Shown: positions 35,124 through 44,540, counted from the first letter of the stretch. The stretch: 64,000 bases of DNA from Streptomyces sp. NBC_00569 (GCF_036345255.1 NZ_CP107783.1:6742001-6806000), one strand, 5' to 3'. The notes: a model not told the origin generated them from the sequence alone. Numbers and translations are program-made.

Positions 35124-35699
35124 GTGGGAGTCAGCCTCAGCAAGGGCGGCAACGTATCGCTGACCAAGGAGGCTCCTGGCCTGACCGCGGTCATCATCGG
35201 CCTCGGGTGGGACGTCCGTACCACCACCGGTACGGACTTCGACCTTGACGCCAGCGCCATCCTGACGAACGCGGAGGGCAAGGTCAGCAGTGACGCCAAC
35301 TTCGTGTTCTTCAACAACCTGAAGAGCCCGGACGGCTCGGTCGAGCACACCGGCGACAACACCACGGGTGAAGGCGAGGGTGACGACGAGCAGCTCAAGG
35401 TCAACCTCGCCGGCGTCCCGGCCGATGTGGACAAGATCGTGTTCCCGGTCTCCATCTACGACGCCGAGAACCGCCAGCAGTCGTTCGGCCAGGTGCGCAA
35501 CGCGTTCATCCGCGTCGTGAACCAGGCGGGCGGGGCGGAGATCGCCCGGTACGACCTCTCCGAGGACGCCTCGACGGAGACCGCCATGGTCTTCGGCGAG
35601 CTGTACCGCAACGGCGCGGAGTGGAAGTTCCGCGCCATCGGCCAGGGCTACGCCTCGGGTCTGCGCGGCATCGCGCAGGACTTCGGCGTCAACGTCTGA
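35124..35699 (+). CDS. terD: TerD family calcium-binding stress protein
   Basis: This 191-residue protein matches TerD end to end: [19 protein letters not shown], the Ca-binding [10 protein letters not shown], then [18 protein letters not shown] and a C-terminal [16 protein letters not shown]. The conserved Asp clusters bind two calcium ions in known TerD structures. The GTG start has GGGAGG upstream. It is the first of a run of ter genes; a strong hairpin separates it from the next copy. Confidence 0.96.
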   Translation: MGVSLSKGGNVSLTKEAPGLTAVIIGLGWDVRTTTGTDFDLDASAILTNAEGKVSSDANFVFFNNLKSPDGSVEHTGDNTTGEGEGDDEQLKVNLAGVPADVDKIVFPVSIYDAENRQQSFGQVRNAFIRVVNQAGGAEIARYDLSEDASTETAMVFGELYRNGAEWKFRAIGQGYASGLRGIAQDFGVNV

Positions 35700-35719
35700 G
35701 CCGAGCACGACCGCATGAC

Positions 35720-35753
35720 CGTCCGGCGCCGCACGCGAGTGCGGCGCCGGACG
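35720..35753 (+). terminator. Terminator or attenuator between the two terD genes
   Basis: A perfect 15-base stem with loop GCGA lies 20 bases after the first terD stop. The second terD may still be expressed by readthrough or from its own weak promoter. Confidence 0.85.
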
Positions 35754-35797
35754 CGCTCGACAACTCAAGCGACATCACACCGGGGAGGACCACGATC

Positions 35798-36373
35798 ATG
35801 GGTGTCACGCTCGCCAAGGGGGGCAATGTCTCCCTCTCCAAGGCCGCACCGAACCTCACGCAGGTGCTGATCGGACTCGGCTGGGACGCGCGTTCCACCA
35901 CCGGAGCCGACTTCGACCTCGACGCCAGCGCGCTGCTGTGCAAGGACGGCCGGGTGCTCGGCGACGAGTGGTTCATCTTCTACAACCAGCTCACCAGCCC
36001 GGACGGCTCCGTCGAGCACACCGGTGACAACCTCACCGGTGAGGGTGAGGGCGACGACGAGTCGATTCTGATCGACCTGTCCAAGGTGCCGGCGTTCTGC
36101 GACAAGATCGTCTTCCCGGTCTCGATCCATGACGCGGACAACCGAGGACAGACGTTCGGCCAGGTCAGCAACGCGTTCATTCGCGTGGTCAATCAGGCGG
36201 ACGGTCAGGAACTCGCCCGCTACGACCTGAGCGAGGACGCGTCCACAGAGACCGCGATGATCTTCGGCGAGGTGTACCGGTACGGCGGCGAATGGAAGTT
36301 CCGCGCCGTCGGGCAGGGGTACGCGTCGGGCCTTCGAGGCATCGCTCTAGACTTCGGGGTCAATGTTTCGTAA
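35798..36373 (+). CDS. terD: TerD family calcium-binding stress protein, second copy
   Basis: This 191-residue paralogue keeps both Ca-binding clusters: [10 protein letters not shown] and [18 protein letters not shown]. It ends in [17 protein letters not shown]. Differences from the first copy are spread over the whole length, so the duplication is not recent. GGGGAGGA precedes the ATG. The TerC-like gene follows after 73 bases. Confidence 0.96.
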   Translation: MGVTLAKGGNVSLSKAAPNLTQVLIGLGWDARSTTGADFDLDASALLCKDGRVLGDEWFIFYNQLTSPDGSVEHTGDNLTGEGEGDDESILIDLSKVPAFCDKIVFPVSIHDADNRGQTFGQVSNAFIRVVNQADGQELARYDLSEDASTETAMIFGEVYRYGGEWKFRAVGQGYASGLRGIALDFGVNVS

Positions 36374-36446
36374 AGCCGTGCGCGGAGCGGGGGAGCCCCG
36401 TCCTACCGGCGCGGGGGAGACCCGTACTCACTTGATGGGGTAGCCA

Positions 36447-37595
36447 GTGGTTTTGAAAACCTTCGGCTGGTCGTTCGCAATTACTGCGCTCGGCCTGGTC
36501 GCGGCGGTGTTCTACGACGGATGGACAGCATTCGGGGTCGTCGCGATCCTTGCCGTCCTCGAGATCTCGCTGTCCTTCGACAACGCGGTGGTCAACGCCG
36601 GAATCCTGAAGAAGATGAATGCCTTCTGGCAGAAGATCTTCCTCACGGTCGGTGTGCTGATCGCCGTCTTCGGCATGCGGCTGGTCTTCCCCGTCGTCAT
36701 CGTCGCGATCAGCGCGAAGCTCGGTCCCATCGAGGCGGTGGACCTCGCGTTCAACCAGCCCGACCGTTACCAGCAGCTGGTCACGGACGCGCATCCCTCG
36801 ATCGCCGCCTTCGGTGGCATGTTCCTGCTGATGATCTTCCTCGACTTCGTCTTCGAGGAGCGCGACATCCAGTGGCTGCGCTGGATCGAGCGGCCGCTGG
36901 CCAAGCTCGGCAAGGTCGACATGCTCTCGGTCTGTGTCGCCCTCATCGCGCTGCTGATCGCCTCGGTGACCGTCGCGACGCACGCCCACCAGCACGGCGG
37001 TGTGCACGTCGACAAGGCGGCGACCGTTCTGCTCTCCGGCGTCGCCGGCCTGATCACGTACTTGATCGTCGGCGGCCTCTCGGGCTTCTTCGAGAACCGT
37101 CTCGAGGAAGAGGAGGAGCGCGAGCACGAGGCTGAGGAAGAGGCCAAGCGGGCCGGCAAGAAGACCACGGCCGTCGTCCTGGCGGGCAAGGCCGCGTTCT
37201 TCATGTTCCTGTACCTCGAGGTCCTGGACGCGTCGTTCTCCTTCGACGGTGTCATCGGCGCCTTCGCCATCACCAACGACATCGTCCTGATGGCGCTCGG
37301 CCTCGGTATCGGCGCCATGTACGTCCGTTCGCTCACGGTCTACCTGGTCCGCCAGGGCACCCTGGACGACTACGTGTACCTGGAGCACGGCGCGCACTAC
37401 GCGATCGGCGCCCTTGCCGTGATCCTTCTGGTCACGATCCAGTACGAGATCAACGAGGTCATCACCGGCCTCGTCGGCGTCGTCCTGATCGCCTGGTCGT
37501 TCCTCTCCTCCGTCCGCCGCAACAAGAAGCTCGCGGCCGCCGAGGGAAAAGCGACGGCCCCGGACGAGAAGACTGAGGTTTCGTCCGGGCTCTGA
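36447..37595 (+). CDS. TerC-like DUF475 integral membrane protein
   Basis: This 382-residue protein has about nine hydrophobic segments. The repeated acidic membrane motifs ISLSFDNAVVNAG and DASFSFDGVIGAFAITND are typical of the TerC superfamily. It belongs to the DUF475 branch. Between about 210 and 240 lies a highly charged cytoplasmic loop rich in Glu and Lys. TerC proteins work with TerD-type proteins in tellurite, metal and phage stress; some TerC relatives move manganese. The GTG start is preceded by GATGGGG. The likely job is ion handling tied to the TerD proteins. Confidence 0.92.
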   Translation: MVLKTFGWSFAITALGLVAAVFYDGWTAFGVVAILAVLEISLSFDNAVVNAGILKKMNAFWQKIFLTVGVLIAVFGMRLVFPVVIVAISAKLGPIEAVDLAFNQPDRYQQLVTDAHPSIAAFGGMFLLMIFLDFVFEERDIQWLRWIERPLAKLGKVDMLSVCVALIALLIASVTVATHAHQHGGVHVDKAATVLLSGVAGLITYLIVGGLSGFFENRLEEEEEREHEAEEEAKRAGKKTTAVVLAGKAAFFMFLYLEVLDASFSFDGVIGAFAITNDIVLMALGLGIGAMYVRSLTVYLVRQGTLDDYVYLEHGAHYAIGALAVILLVTIQYEINEVITGLVGVVLIAWSFLSSVRRNKKLAAAEGKATAPDEKTEVSSGL

Positions 37596-37694
37596 TCCTG
37601 GAACGCTGTGAGCGGGGCGGTCTGCGAGGAGAACTCCTCACCGGCCGCCCCGTCGGCGTAACTGGACCATGAAACATGGGCACTTGGGGGCGAA

Positions 37695-38435
37695 ATGTCC
37701 TTCTGGGACGGACTGTGGCGGGGGCGTGCGGCGGACTTCGAGTCGGGCAGCGCCGCATCGAACTCCATCGAACTCACCAAGCGGCACCCGGTCGTCTCGC
37801 TCACCAAGCAGGGGGCGGCCACCGGAAATCTGCGCATCAACCTGTCCTGGCGGATGCGGACCTCGGACATCGGCGGCCCCGAGCGCGAGAGCCTGCTGAG
37901 GCACCCGTTCAAGCTGTTCAAGCCCGATGTGGTGCAGGCCCATACGCAGAGCATGGTCAATGTGGACCTTGACCTCGGCTGTCTCTACGAGCTGACCGAC
38001 GGGGAGAAGGGCGTGGTGCAGCCGCTCGGCAGCTTCTTCGGCGCGCTCAACGCGCCGCCGTACGTGAAGCTCAGCGGGGACGACCGGTTCGGATCGGCGT
38101 CGGGTGAGACGATCTACGTCAATCTCGATCACCGCGAGTCCATCAAGCGCCTGCTTGTCTTCGTCTACATCTACGACCAGACACCAGCGTTCGACCGTAC
38201 GCACGCCCACGTCACGCTCTACCCGAGCAACGGACCACGCGTCGAGATCAGCCTCGACGAGCGCGCCCCGCAGGCTCGCTCCTGCGCCGTCGTCACGATC
38301 GAGAACGTCAAGGGCGAGCTGATCGTGCGACGCGAGGTGAAGTTCGTGTACGGGTTCCAGGCCGAGCTGGACCGGCTGTACGGGTGGGGACTTCAGTGGG
38401 GCCGGGGGTACAAGTCCAAGGTCGGGGAGCGCTAG
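37695..38435 (+). CDS. TerD/TerA-like tellurium resistance domain protein
   Basis: This 246-residue protein has a degenerate TerD-type domain: IELTKRHPVVSLTKQGAATGNLRINLSW, MVNVDLDLGCLYEL, ERESLL and QTPAFDRTHAHVTLYPSNG, with a C-terminal VYGFQAELDRLYGWGLQWGRGYKSK. The calcium clusters are weaker than in the two TerD proteins. It follows the TerC-like gene in the same direction. It probably assembles with TerD at the membrane, as inferred for TerA/TerF-like proteins. Confidence 0.88.
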   Translation: MSFWDGLWRGRAADFESGSAASNSIELTKRHPVVSLTKQGAATGNLRINLSWRMRTSDIGGPERESLLRHPFKLFKPDVVQAHTQSMVNVDLDLGCLYELTDGEKGVVQPLGSFFGALNAPPYVKLSGDDRFGSASGETIYVNLDHRESIKRLLVFVYIYDQTPAFDRTHAHVTLYPSNGPRVEISLDERAPQARSCAVVTIENVKGELIVRREVKFVYGFQAELDRLYGWGLQWGRGYKSKVGER

Positions 38436-38534
38436 GCCCGACCCGCGACCTCTGCCTCGCCGCCCTGTCCGGGCCCCTGTCTGGCCCTGGCCGACCCTGT
38501 CCGGCCCCGAAGCCGCCCGGGGCCGGTCGCGGAC

Positions 38535-39467
38535 TCAGCGGGAGATGAACTGAGGGCCCTGCGGAGGCAGGGCGAAGTTCGGGTCGGGCAGCGGCTGCAC
38601 CGGCTGCGGGTAGCCGTACGCGGGCTGCGTCGTCGGTACCGGCATGGCGAGCGGCGCGGGCTGCGTGGGCGCCGCCGGCGGATACCCGTACGACGGCTGG
38701 GAGACGGGCTGGGGTGCGCTCTCGGGGAGCGACGCGGCGAGGGGCTGCGGCGCCGGCGCCTGCGGATACCCGTAACCCGAACCCGACCCGGATCCCCAGC
38801 CCGACCCCGACCCCGACCCCGACGCCGATCCCGTGAACGAGGTGTCGGGGGCCGGGGGCGGGAACGACGGTTCGGCTGCCGGCATCGGGCCTGGCGGGGA
38901 CGACGGAAGATCCGCCGCCGGCTCCGACTCGTCCACCGAGATGCCGAAGTCCGTGGCCAGACCGACCAGGCCGTTCGAGTAGCCCTCGCCCAGGGCCCGG
39001 AACTTCCAGCCCTCACCGCGCCGGTACAGCTCGCCGCAGATCAGTGCCGTCTCGGCGCCCGTCTCCGGCTTCACGTCGAAGTGGGCCAGGGGCTCGCCGT
39101 CGGCGGCCGCGGCGTCGTACAGGAGGATCCGCAGGGCGGGTACGCGGTCGAAGGGGACGTCGTCCGCCGAGGCCACGAGGAGGACGCGGCCGACCTCCGG
39201 GCCGAGGCCGGCCAGGTCCGACTGGATCGTGTCGGTGACTCCGTCGGTGACCCGCTTCTTGCCGAGCCGCCAGACCTTGCCCGAGGGGTGCCGGGGCTGG
39301 TTGTAGAAGACGAAGTCCTCGTCGGACCGTACGCGACCGTCAGGGCCGAGGAGCAGGGCCGAGGCGTCGACGTCGGGCACGCCCTGGCCGCCGGCCCAGC
39401 GCAGCACGGCGCGGACCGCCGTGGCTTCGAGAGGGACGTTCGACCCCTTCAGCATCGCGTGCGTCAT
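38535..39467 (-). CDS. TerD-domain protein with Pro/Gly/Tyr-rich tail
   Basis: This 310-residue protein has a TerD-like domain in residues 1-180 ([69 protein letters not shown]). The rest is low-complexity: runs of [15 protein letters not shown], repeated YGYP and PQ-rich pieces, ending with [18 protein letters not shown]. The tail resembles intrinsically disordered sticky segments. It converges with the preceding TerD-type gene and is divergent from the aldolase operon. Confidence 0.9.
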   Translation of the reverse strand: MTHAMLKGSNVPLEATAVRAVLRWAGGQGVPDVDASALLLGPDGRVRSDEDFVFYNQPRHPSGKVWRLGKKRVTDGVTDTIQSDLAGLGPEVGRVLLVASADDVPFDRVPALRILLYDAAAADGEPLAHFDVKPETGAETALICGELYRRGEGWKFRALGEGYSNGLVGLATDFGISVDESEPAADLPSSPPGPMPAAEPSFPPPAPDTSFTGSASGSGSGSGWGSGSGSGYGYPQAPAPQPLAASLPESAPQPVSQPSYGYPPAAPTQPAPLAMPVPTTQPAYGYPQPVQPLPDPNFALPPQGPQFISR

Positions 39468-39541
39468 GCGGTCATCCTGCCTTCCCTGTCCTGGCCAGGA
39501 CAACGCGGGGGCACGAGATGGCGGGGCCGAGCGACATACTC

Positions 39542-39610
39542 GACATGGGTGGGTTACCTGAATTTCATGCACGATGGGAACCCTTGACATGGGTCCCTAC
39601 GTACTATTAC
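39542..39610 (+). promoter_or_regulatory. Candidate promoter/repeat region of the Ter-associated operon
   Basis: GACATGGGT occurs at 39542-39550 and 39586-39594. TTGACA at 39584-39589 is followed by TATTAC at 39605-39610 with 15 bases between. The repeat suggests a regulator site overlapping the promoter of the aldolase-PRTase-HAD operon. The -10 is uncertain. Confidence 0.4.
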
Positions 39611-39654
39611 CGGCCACTTAAATTCGGGCCTGAGCGGCACGACGGGGGAATCTC

Positions 39655-40821
39655 ATGCGTCATTTCGGGCATATCGCCCCTGAGGTGCGACAGCGCCTGT
39701 TCCACCGGGAGCCCGGTGACTTCACCGCGGACTCGTCGCCCCGCATGCTCGCGGCTGCCCTCGGGGCCACGCTCTACAGCCCGGCCACGCGGCCGCGCCT
39801 CGCCGACGACGTCCTCAAGCAGGCGGGCCGGGGCGTCGTCTCGATGGTGCTGTGCCTGGAGGACTCGATCGACGACGCCGAGGTCGCGGACGCCGAGGAG
39901 AACCTGGTCAGGCAGTTCACCGACCTCGCGGACCGGCCGGGCGCGCAGCCTCCGCTGCTGTTCATCCGCGTCCGCGCCGCCGGGCAGATCACCGACCTCG
40001 CGCGCCGCCTCGGCCCGGCCGTGCGGCTGCTGTCCGGATTCGTGCTGCCGAAATTCACCGAGGAGCGGGGTGCGTCGTTCCTGGAGGCGCTCTCCGCCGC
40101 GGAGGCGGCCACCGGGCGGCGCCTCTTCGCGATGCCCGTCCTGGAGTCGCCCGAGCTCCTGCATCTGGAGACGCGGGGTGACACCCTCGCCGGGATCGCC
40201 CGCACCGTCGACAAGTACCGCGACCGTGTCCTGGCTCTGCGCCTCGGCGTGACCGACTTCTGCTCCGCGTACGGGCTGCGCAGGCCGCCGGACATGACCG
40301 CGTACGACGTCCAGATCGTGGCCTCCGTGATCGGGGACGTGGTCAATCTGCTCGGCCGCGCCGACGGCACCGGATTCACCGTGACCGGCCCCGTCTGGGA
40401 GTATTTCCGGCATCAGGAGCGGATGTTCAAGCCGCAGCTGCGCCGCAGCCCCTTCCTGGAGGGCCGGGCCGTCGAGCTGCGTCAGGCGCTCATCGAGCAC
40501 GACATGGACGGCCTGCTGCGCGAGATCGAGCTGGACCGGGCCAACGGCCTGCTCGGCAAGACCTGCATCCACCCCTCGCACGTGATGCCCGTGCACGCGC
40601 TGTCCGTGGTCAGTCACGAGGAGTACGGGGACGCCCAGGACATCCTGCGGCCCGAGCGGGGCGGTGGCGGGGTCCTCAGATCCGCTTACACGAACAAGAT
40701 GAATGAAGTGAAGCCGCACCGGGCCTGGGCCGAGCGGACTCTCCAGCGGGCGGAGGTCTTCGGCGTCGCCCATGAGGATGTCGGCTTCGTGGAGCTGCTC
40801 AACGCCGGCCTGCCCGCGTGA
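39655..40821 (+). CDS. HpcH/HpaI (citrate lyase beta-like) aldolase of the Ter-associated operon
   Basis: This 388-residue protein belongs to the HpcH/HpaI aldolase superfamily. VSMVLCLEDSIDD holds the metal-binding Glu/Asp, FIRVR the substrate arginine, and GVTDFCSAYGLRR the second acidic ligand. GKTCIHPSH near the C-terminus is the usual CoA-lyase-like feature. It should catalyse reversible C-C bond making or breaking on a small oxoacid. GGGGGA precedes the ATG. Its stop overlaps the next start by four bases. Orthologues occur with ter genes in many bacteria, where they are proposed to build a nucleoside-like metabolite. Confidence 0.92.
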   Translation: MRHFGHIAPEVRQRLFHREPGDFTADSSPRMLAAALGATLYSPATRPRLADDVLKQAGRGVVSMVLCLEDSIDDAEVADAEENLVRQFTDLADRPGAQPPLLFIRVRAAGQITDLARRLGPAVRLLSGFVLPKFTEERGASFLEALSAAEAATGRRLFAMPVLESPELLHLETRGDTLAGIARTVDKYRDRVLALRLGVTDFCSAYGLRRPPDMTAYDVQIVASVIGDVVNLLGRADGTGFTVTGPVWEYFRHQERMFKPQLRRSPFLEGRAVELRQALIEHDMDGLLREIELDRANGLLGKTCIHPSHVMPVHALSVVSHEEYGDAQDILRPERGGGGVLRSAYTNKMNEVKPHRAWAERTLQRAEVFGVAHEDVGFVELLNAGLPA

Positions 40822-43373
40822 CGAGCGCGCGAGTCATGATGAAAGCAATGAAAAGGGGCGAAGTGGTCTGGTCGGGGACATGGGTCGCACAGCGGCTCGG
40901 AGTCGAGCTCGTCGGTGACGAGGAGATATCCGGGATGCTGGGCCTCGCCCTGCGCCGCAATCCCAAACGGGCCCATCTGCTCGTGTCGAACGTCCTGGGC
41001 AAGCACGTGCCGCAGTCGCCGGACGTGGTCTGGCGCGCCGGGCACGACCTCGGTCTGCGGGTGCGCGAGCTGCTCGGCGACGACGCGGCGCGGCGGGCCG
41101 TCGTGCTCGGATACGCCGAGACGGCGACGGGCCTCGGGCACTCCGTGGCCGACGGCCTGGGCCTCGCGCCCTATCTGCACTCGACGCGGCGCCCCGTCGA
41201 CGGGGTGGCGCGCGCGGGCGGCTTCGAGGAGTCCCACTCGCACGCCACCTCGCATCTGCTGTTGCCCGAGGACCCCCGCCTCCTCGCGGGCGACGGGGCG
41301 CTCGTCCTCGTGGACGACGAGTTCTCCACGGGCAATACGGTCCTGAACACGATCCGCGCCCTGCACGAGCGCTACCCGCGCGAGCACTACGTCATCGTCG
41401 CCCTCGTCGACATGCGCTCGCCCGACGACCGGGACCGCCTGGCCGACTTCGCCGATGAGATCGGCGCCCGCGTCGACCTGGTCGCGTCCGCCTCCGGCAC
41501 CGTCAAGCTCCCCGACGACGTCCTCGCCAAGGGCCAGGCCCTGGTCGCCCGCCACGAGTCCCTCGCCGGGGCCCCGACGGCGCGCACAGAGCCGCGCAGC
41601 GAGCCTGGCAGCGTGACGCGTGTGGACCTCGGCTGGCCCGCGTCCGTGCCCGACGGGGGCCGGCACGGCTTCACGCCGGAGCACCGCGCGGCGCTCGAAG
41701 CGGCGCTGCCCGCCATGGCCGCCCGCCTCGCCGCCCCCCTGGGGAACGCCCGCCGCGTACTCGTCCTCGGCTTCGAGGAGCTGATGTACGCGCCGCTCGC
41801 CCTGGCCCGCGAGGTCGAGAAGGGCACGCAGGCGCAGGTGCGCTACTCCACCACGACGCGTTCGCCGGTCCTCGCCGTCGACGACCCCGGCTACGCGATC
41901 CGCACCCGTCTCGTCTTCCCCGCCCACGACGACCCGGACGACGGGCCGGGCGAGCGGTACGCGTACAACGTCGCGGGCGGTGACTTCGACGCGATCGTCG
42001 CCGTCGTCGACTCCACCGCGGACACACCTCAACTGCACGCCCCCGACGGCCTGCTGGCGCGCCTCGCCGAACACGCCCCGCGCGTGCTGCTCGCCGTCGT
42101 GCCCTCGTACGTCCCTGACAGGGCTGTCCCTGACAGGGACGTCCCCGGAAGGGCTGCCTCCGAGGGGGCCACCCCCGTAAAGGCCGTCCCCGAAAGGCGC
42201 CTCGTGTCCCCCACGCTCCCCGAGCCCCTGCGCGGCCCCGCCTTCTCCTCGTACGCGCCCGACGAGGTCGGCTGGCTGCTCCAGGACCTCTCGGACGTCG
42301 AGCTGGAGGCACCGACCGAGGAGCGCGAGGAGGCGATACAGGGCGGTGGCGCGCACTACGCCGAGTCGCTGCCCGTCGAGTACCAGCCGAGCGCCGAGTA
42401 CCAGGCGCTGTTCCAGTCCGCCCTGGAGGTGTCCGCCGCGCGGATCGCGCAGGCCGTCGGCGTCGTGACCGAGACCGTGCTCGCGGAGCGGTCCCCGCGC
42501 CCCGTACTCGTCTCGCTCGCGCGCGCCGGGACGCCCGTCGGTGTGCTGATGCGCCGGTGGGCGCAGGCGCGGCGCGGCCTCGACCTGCCGCACTACGCCG
42601 TCTCGATCGTGCGCGGCCGCGGCATCGACGCGAACGCGCTGCGCTGGCTCGCCGCCCACCACGACCCGGCCGACGTCGTCTTCGTCGACGGCTGGACCGG
42701 CAAGGGCGCGATCACCCGCGAACTGGCCGACGCGCTCAAGGCCCATCAGCAAAATGAGGGAGGCCCCGGCTTCGACCCCGAGATCGCGGTACTCGCCGAC
42801 CCGGGTTCCTGCGTGCGCACCTACGGCACCCGTGAGGACTTCCTCATCCCGTCCGCGTGCCTCAACTCGACGGTCTCCGGTCTGATATCGCGTACGGTGC
42901 TGCGTGCCGACCTCGTCGGGCCGAACGACTTCCACGGCGGAAAGTTCTACCGCGAGCTCGCCGGGGCGGACGTCTCCACGCACTTCCTCGACACGATCGA
43001 GGCCCGCTTCGACGAGGTCGCCGACGCCGTGGACGCCCAGGTCAAGGAGATGCTCTCCGCCGACCGCGCGCCCACCTGGGAGGGCTGGGCGGCCGTCGAG
43101 CGGATCAGCGAGGAGTACGAGATCCACGACGTGAACCTCGTGAAGCCCGGCGTCGGCGAGACGACCCGCGTGCTGCTGCGCCGCGTCCCGTGGAAGATAC
43201 TCGCCCGCACGGGCGCCGGCGCGGACCTCGACCACGTACGCCTGCTGGCCGAGCAGCGCGGGGTGCCCGTCGAGGAGGTCGCCGAACTCCCTTACACCTG
43301 CGTCGGGTTGATCCACCCGAAGTACACGCGGGGCGCCACCGGTGCGGACGGCAAGGCGGTGGGCGCGAAGTGA
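40818..43373 (+). CDS. PRTase-TRSP-StiP fusion protein of the Ter-associated operon
   Basis: This 851-residue protein has three parts. Residues about 30-240 are a phosphoribosyltransferase with the PRPP loop VLVDDEFSTGNT near 163-175. Residues about 260-450 contain TTTRSP near 343-348, the hallmark of the TRSP domain. After a variable linker of PDR/PGR repeats (about 430-460), residues 515-835 form a second PRTase-like StiP domain (LPVEYQPSAEYQALF, VSLARAGTPVGVLMRR, VDGWTGKGA near 623-630, SACLNSTVSGLISRT). It probably moves a ribosyl group onto a base-like acceptor; no acceptor is known. The GTG start overlaps the aldolase stop; starts at 40836 or 40850 are also possible. Confidence 0.9.
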   Translation: MTSARVMMKAMKRGEVVWSGTWVAQRLGVELVGDEEISGMLGLALRRNPKRAHLLVSNVLGKHVPQSPDVVWRAGHDLGLRVRELLGDDAARRAVVLGYAETATGLGHSVADGLGLAPYLHSTRRPVDGVARAGGFEESHSHATSHLLLPEDPRLLAGDGALVLVDDEFSTGNTVLNTIRALHERYPREHYVIVALVDMRSPDDRDRLADFADEIGARVDLVASASGTVKLPDDVLAKGQALVARHESLAGAPTARTEPRSEPGSVTRVDLGWPASVPDGGRHGFTPEHRAALEAALPAMAARLAAPLGNARRVLVLGFEELMYAPLALAREVEKGTQAQVRYSTTTRSPVLAVDDPGYAIRTRLVFPAHDDPDDGPGERYAYNVAGGDFDAIVAVVDSTADTPQLHAPDGLLARLAEHAPRVLLAVVPSYVPDRAVPDRDVPGRAASEGATPVKAVPERRLVSPTLPEPLRGPAFSSYAPDEVGWLLQDLSDVELEAPTEEREEAIQGGGAHYAESLPVEYQPSAEYQALFQSALEVSAARIAQAVGVVTETVLAERSPRPVLVSLARAGTPVGVLMRRWAQARRGLDLPHYAVSIVRGRGIDANALRWLAAHHDPADVVFVDGWTGKGAITRELADALKAHQQNEGGPGFDPEIAVLADPGSCVRTYGTREDFLIPSACLNSTVSGLISRTVLRADLVGPNDFHGGKFYRELAGADVSTHFLDTIEARFDEVADAVDAQVKEMLSADRAPTWEGWAAVERISEEYEIHDVNLVKPGVGETTRVLLRRVPWKILARTGAGADLDHVRLLAEQRGVPVEEVAELPYTCVGLIHPKYTRGATGADGKAVGAK

Positions 43374-44203
43374 GCGCGACGCCCGTCACCCTGGTCGCCA
43401 GCGACCTCGACCGCACCCTGATCTACTCCGCCGCGGCCCTCGGCCTGACCATGCCCGACGCCCAGGCGCCACGCCTGCTGTGCGTCGAGGTCTACGAGGG
43501 CAAGCCCCTCTCCTACGTCACCGAGGACGCGGCCGCGCTGCTCGTCGAACTCGGCCGCAGCGCACTCTTCGTCCCGACGACGACCCGCACCCGGGAGCAG
43601 TACGGACGCATCCATCTCCCGGGCCCCGCACCGCAGTTCGCGATCTGCGCCAACGGCGGTCACCTGCTGGTGGACGGGGTGTCCGACCCGGACTGGCGTG
43701 CCGCTGTGGACGAACGGCTCGCCGCCGAGTGCGCGCCGCTCGACGAGGTGCGGGCGCATCTGGTGCGGACGGCCGACCCGGCGTGGCTCCTGAAGGAGCG
43801 CGTCGCCGAGGACCTCTTCGCGTATCTCGTGGTCGAGCGGTCCCTGCTCCCGGAGGGCTGGGTCAAGGAACTCGCCGTGTGGGCGGAGAGCCGCGGCTGG
43901 ACGGTCTCCCTCCAGGGCCGCAAGATCTACGCCGTCCCGAAGCCGCTCACCAAGAGTGCGGCCATGCGTGAGGTGGCCCGCCGCTCGGGCGCCGACCGCA
44001 CGCTGGCGGCCGGCGACTCCCTGCTGGACGCGGACCTGCTCCTCGCGGCCGACCACGCCTGGCGCCCCGGCCACGGCGAGCTCGCGGACGTGGGCTGGAC
44101 GGCGCGGCACGTCACGGCCCTGGAGGACCGGGGTGTCGCGGCGGGCGAGACGATCCTGCGGGAGCTGATCGGGCAGGTCCGCAATCCCCGCCCGTCCCCG
44201 TAG
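43370..44203 (+). CDS. HAD family phosphatase of the Ter-associated operon
   Basis: This 277-residue HAD protein has motif I VASDLDRTLIYS, a thymidylate-like motif II region VPTTTRTREQY, Lys in PKPLTKSAAM and motif IV AAGDSLLDADLLLAA. The large cap between 90 and 200 is of the Cof type. In Ter-linked operons such enzymes are thought to remove the phosphate from the ribosylated product. The GTG start overlaps the previous stop by four bases, so the three genes are translationally coupled. Confidence 0.93.
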   Translation: MSATPVTLVASDLDRTLIYSAAALGLTMPDAQAPRLLCVEVYEGKPLSYVTEDAAALLVELGRSALFVPTTTRTREQYGRIHLPGPAPQFAICANGGHLLVDGVSDPDWRAAVDERLAAECAPLDEVRAHLVRTADPAWLLKERVAEDLFAYLVVERSLLPEGWVKELAVWAESRGWTVSLQGRKIYAVPKPLTKSAAMREVARRSGADRTLAAGDSLLDADLLLAADHAWRPGHGELADVGWTARHVTALEDRGVAAGETILRELIGQVRNPRPSP

Positions 44204-44318
44204 GGGCCATCGCACGCCGTACGGGTCAGGCCCCACCGTCATGTACGGGTCGGGCCGCACCCGTATGCACGGGGCAGGCCCTCATGCGCTCGCCCTGCGC
44301 GCATTCACCTGCCGGAGG

Positions 44319-44540
44319 TCACCCGCAGCAGCCGCCGCCGCAGCAGCCCCCGCCTCCGCCGCCCGCGGGGCGGGCCGGGGCGGAGCTCGATGCGGTGCCG
44401 CCCACGGCGACCGTCGACAGCAGCTTCACCGTGTCGTCGTGGCCCGCGGGGCAGTCCGCGGGGGCCGAGGACTCGGCCATGGGGCGGCTCAGTTCGAACG
44501 TGTCGCCGCAGGTCCGGCAGCGGTACTCGTAGCGTGGCAT
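44319..44540 (-). CDS. FmdB-type zinc-ribbon protein
   Basis: This 73-residue protein begins MPRYEYRCRTCGDTFELSRP, a FmdB/CxxC zinc ribbon, with the second pair in DCPAGH. It ends in a glycine-cysteine tail GGGGGGCCGGGCCG. Function is unknown; members are common small regulators. TAATCT ends six bases before the ATG, indicating a leaderless transcript. A GTG at 44546 is the alternative start. Confidence 0.88.
   Translation of the reverse strand: MPRYEYRCRTCGDTFELSRPMAESSAPADCPAGHDDTVKLLSTVAVGGTASSSAPARPAGGGGGGCCGGGCCG

Noticed and set aside
40686..43316. A minus-strand reading of about 870 residues over the PRTase/TRSP/StiP gene
   Set aside because: It mirrors the coding strand and has shadow composition (Arg, Gly, Val, Asp-rich) without motifs.
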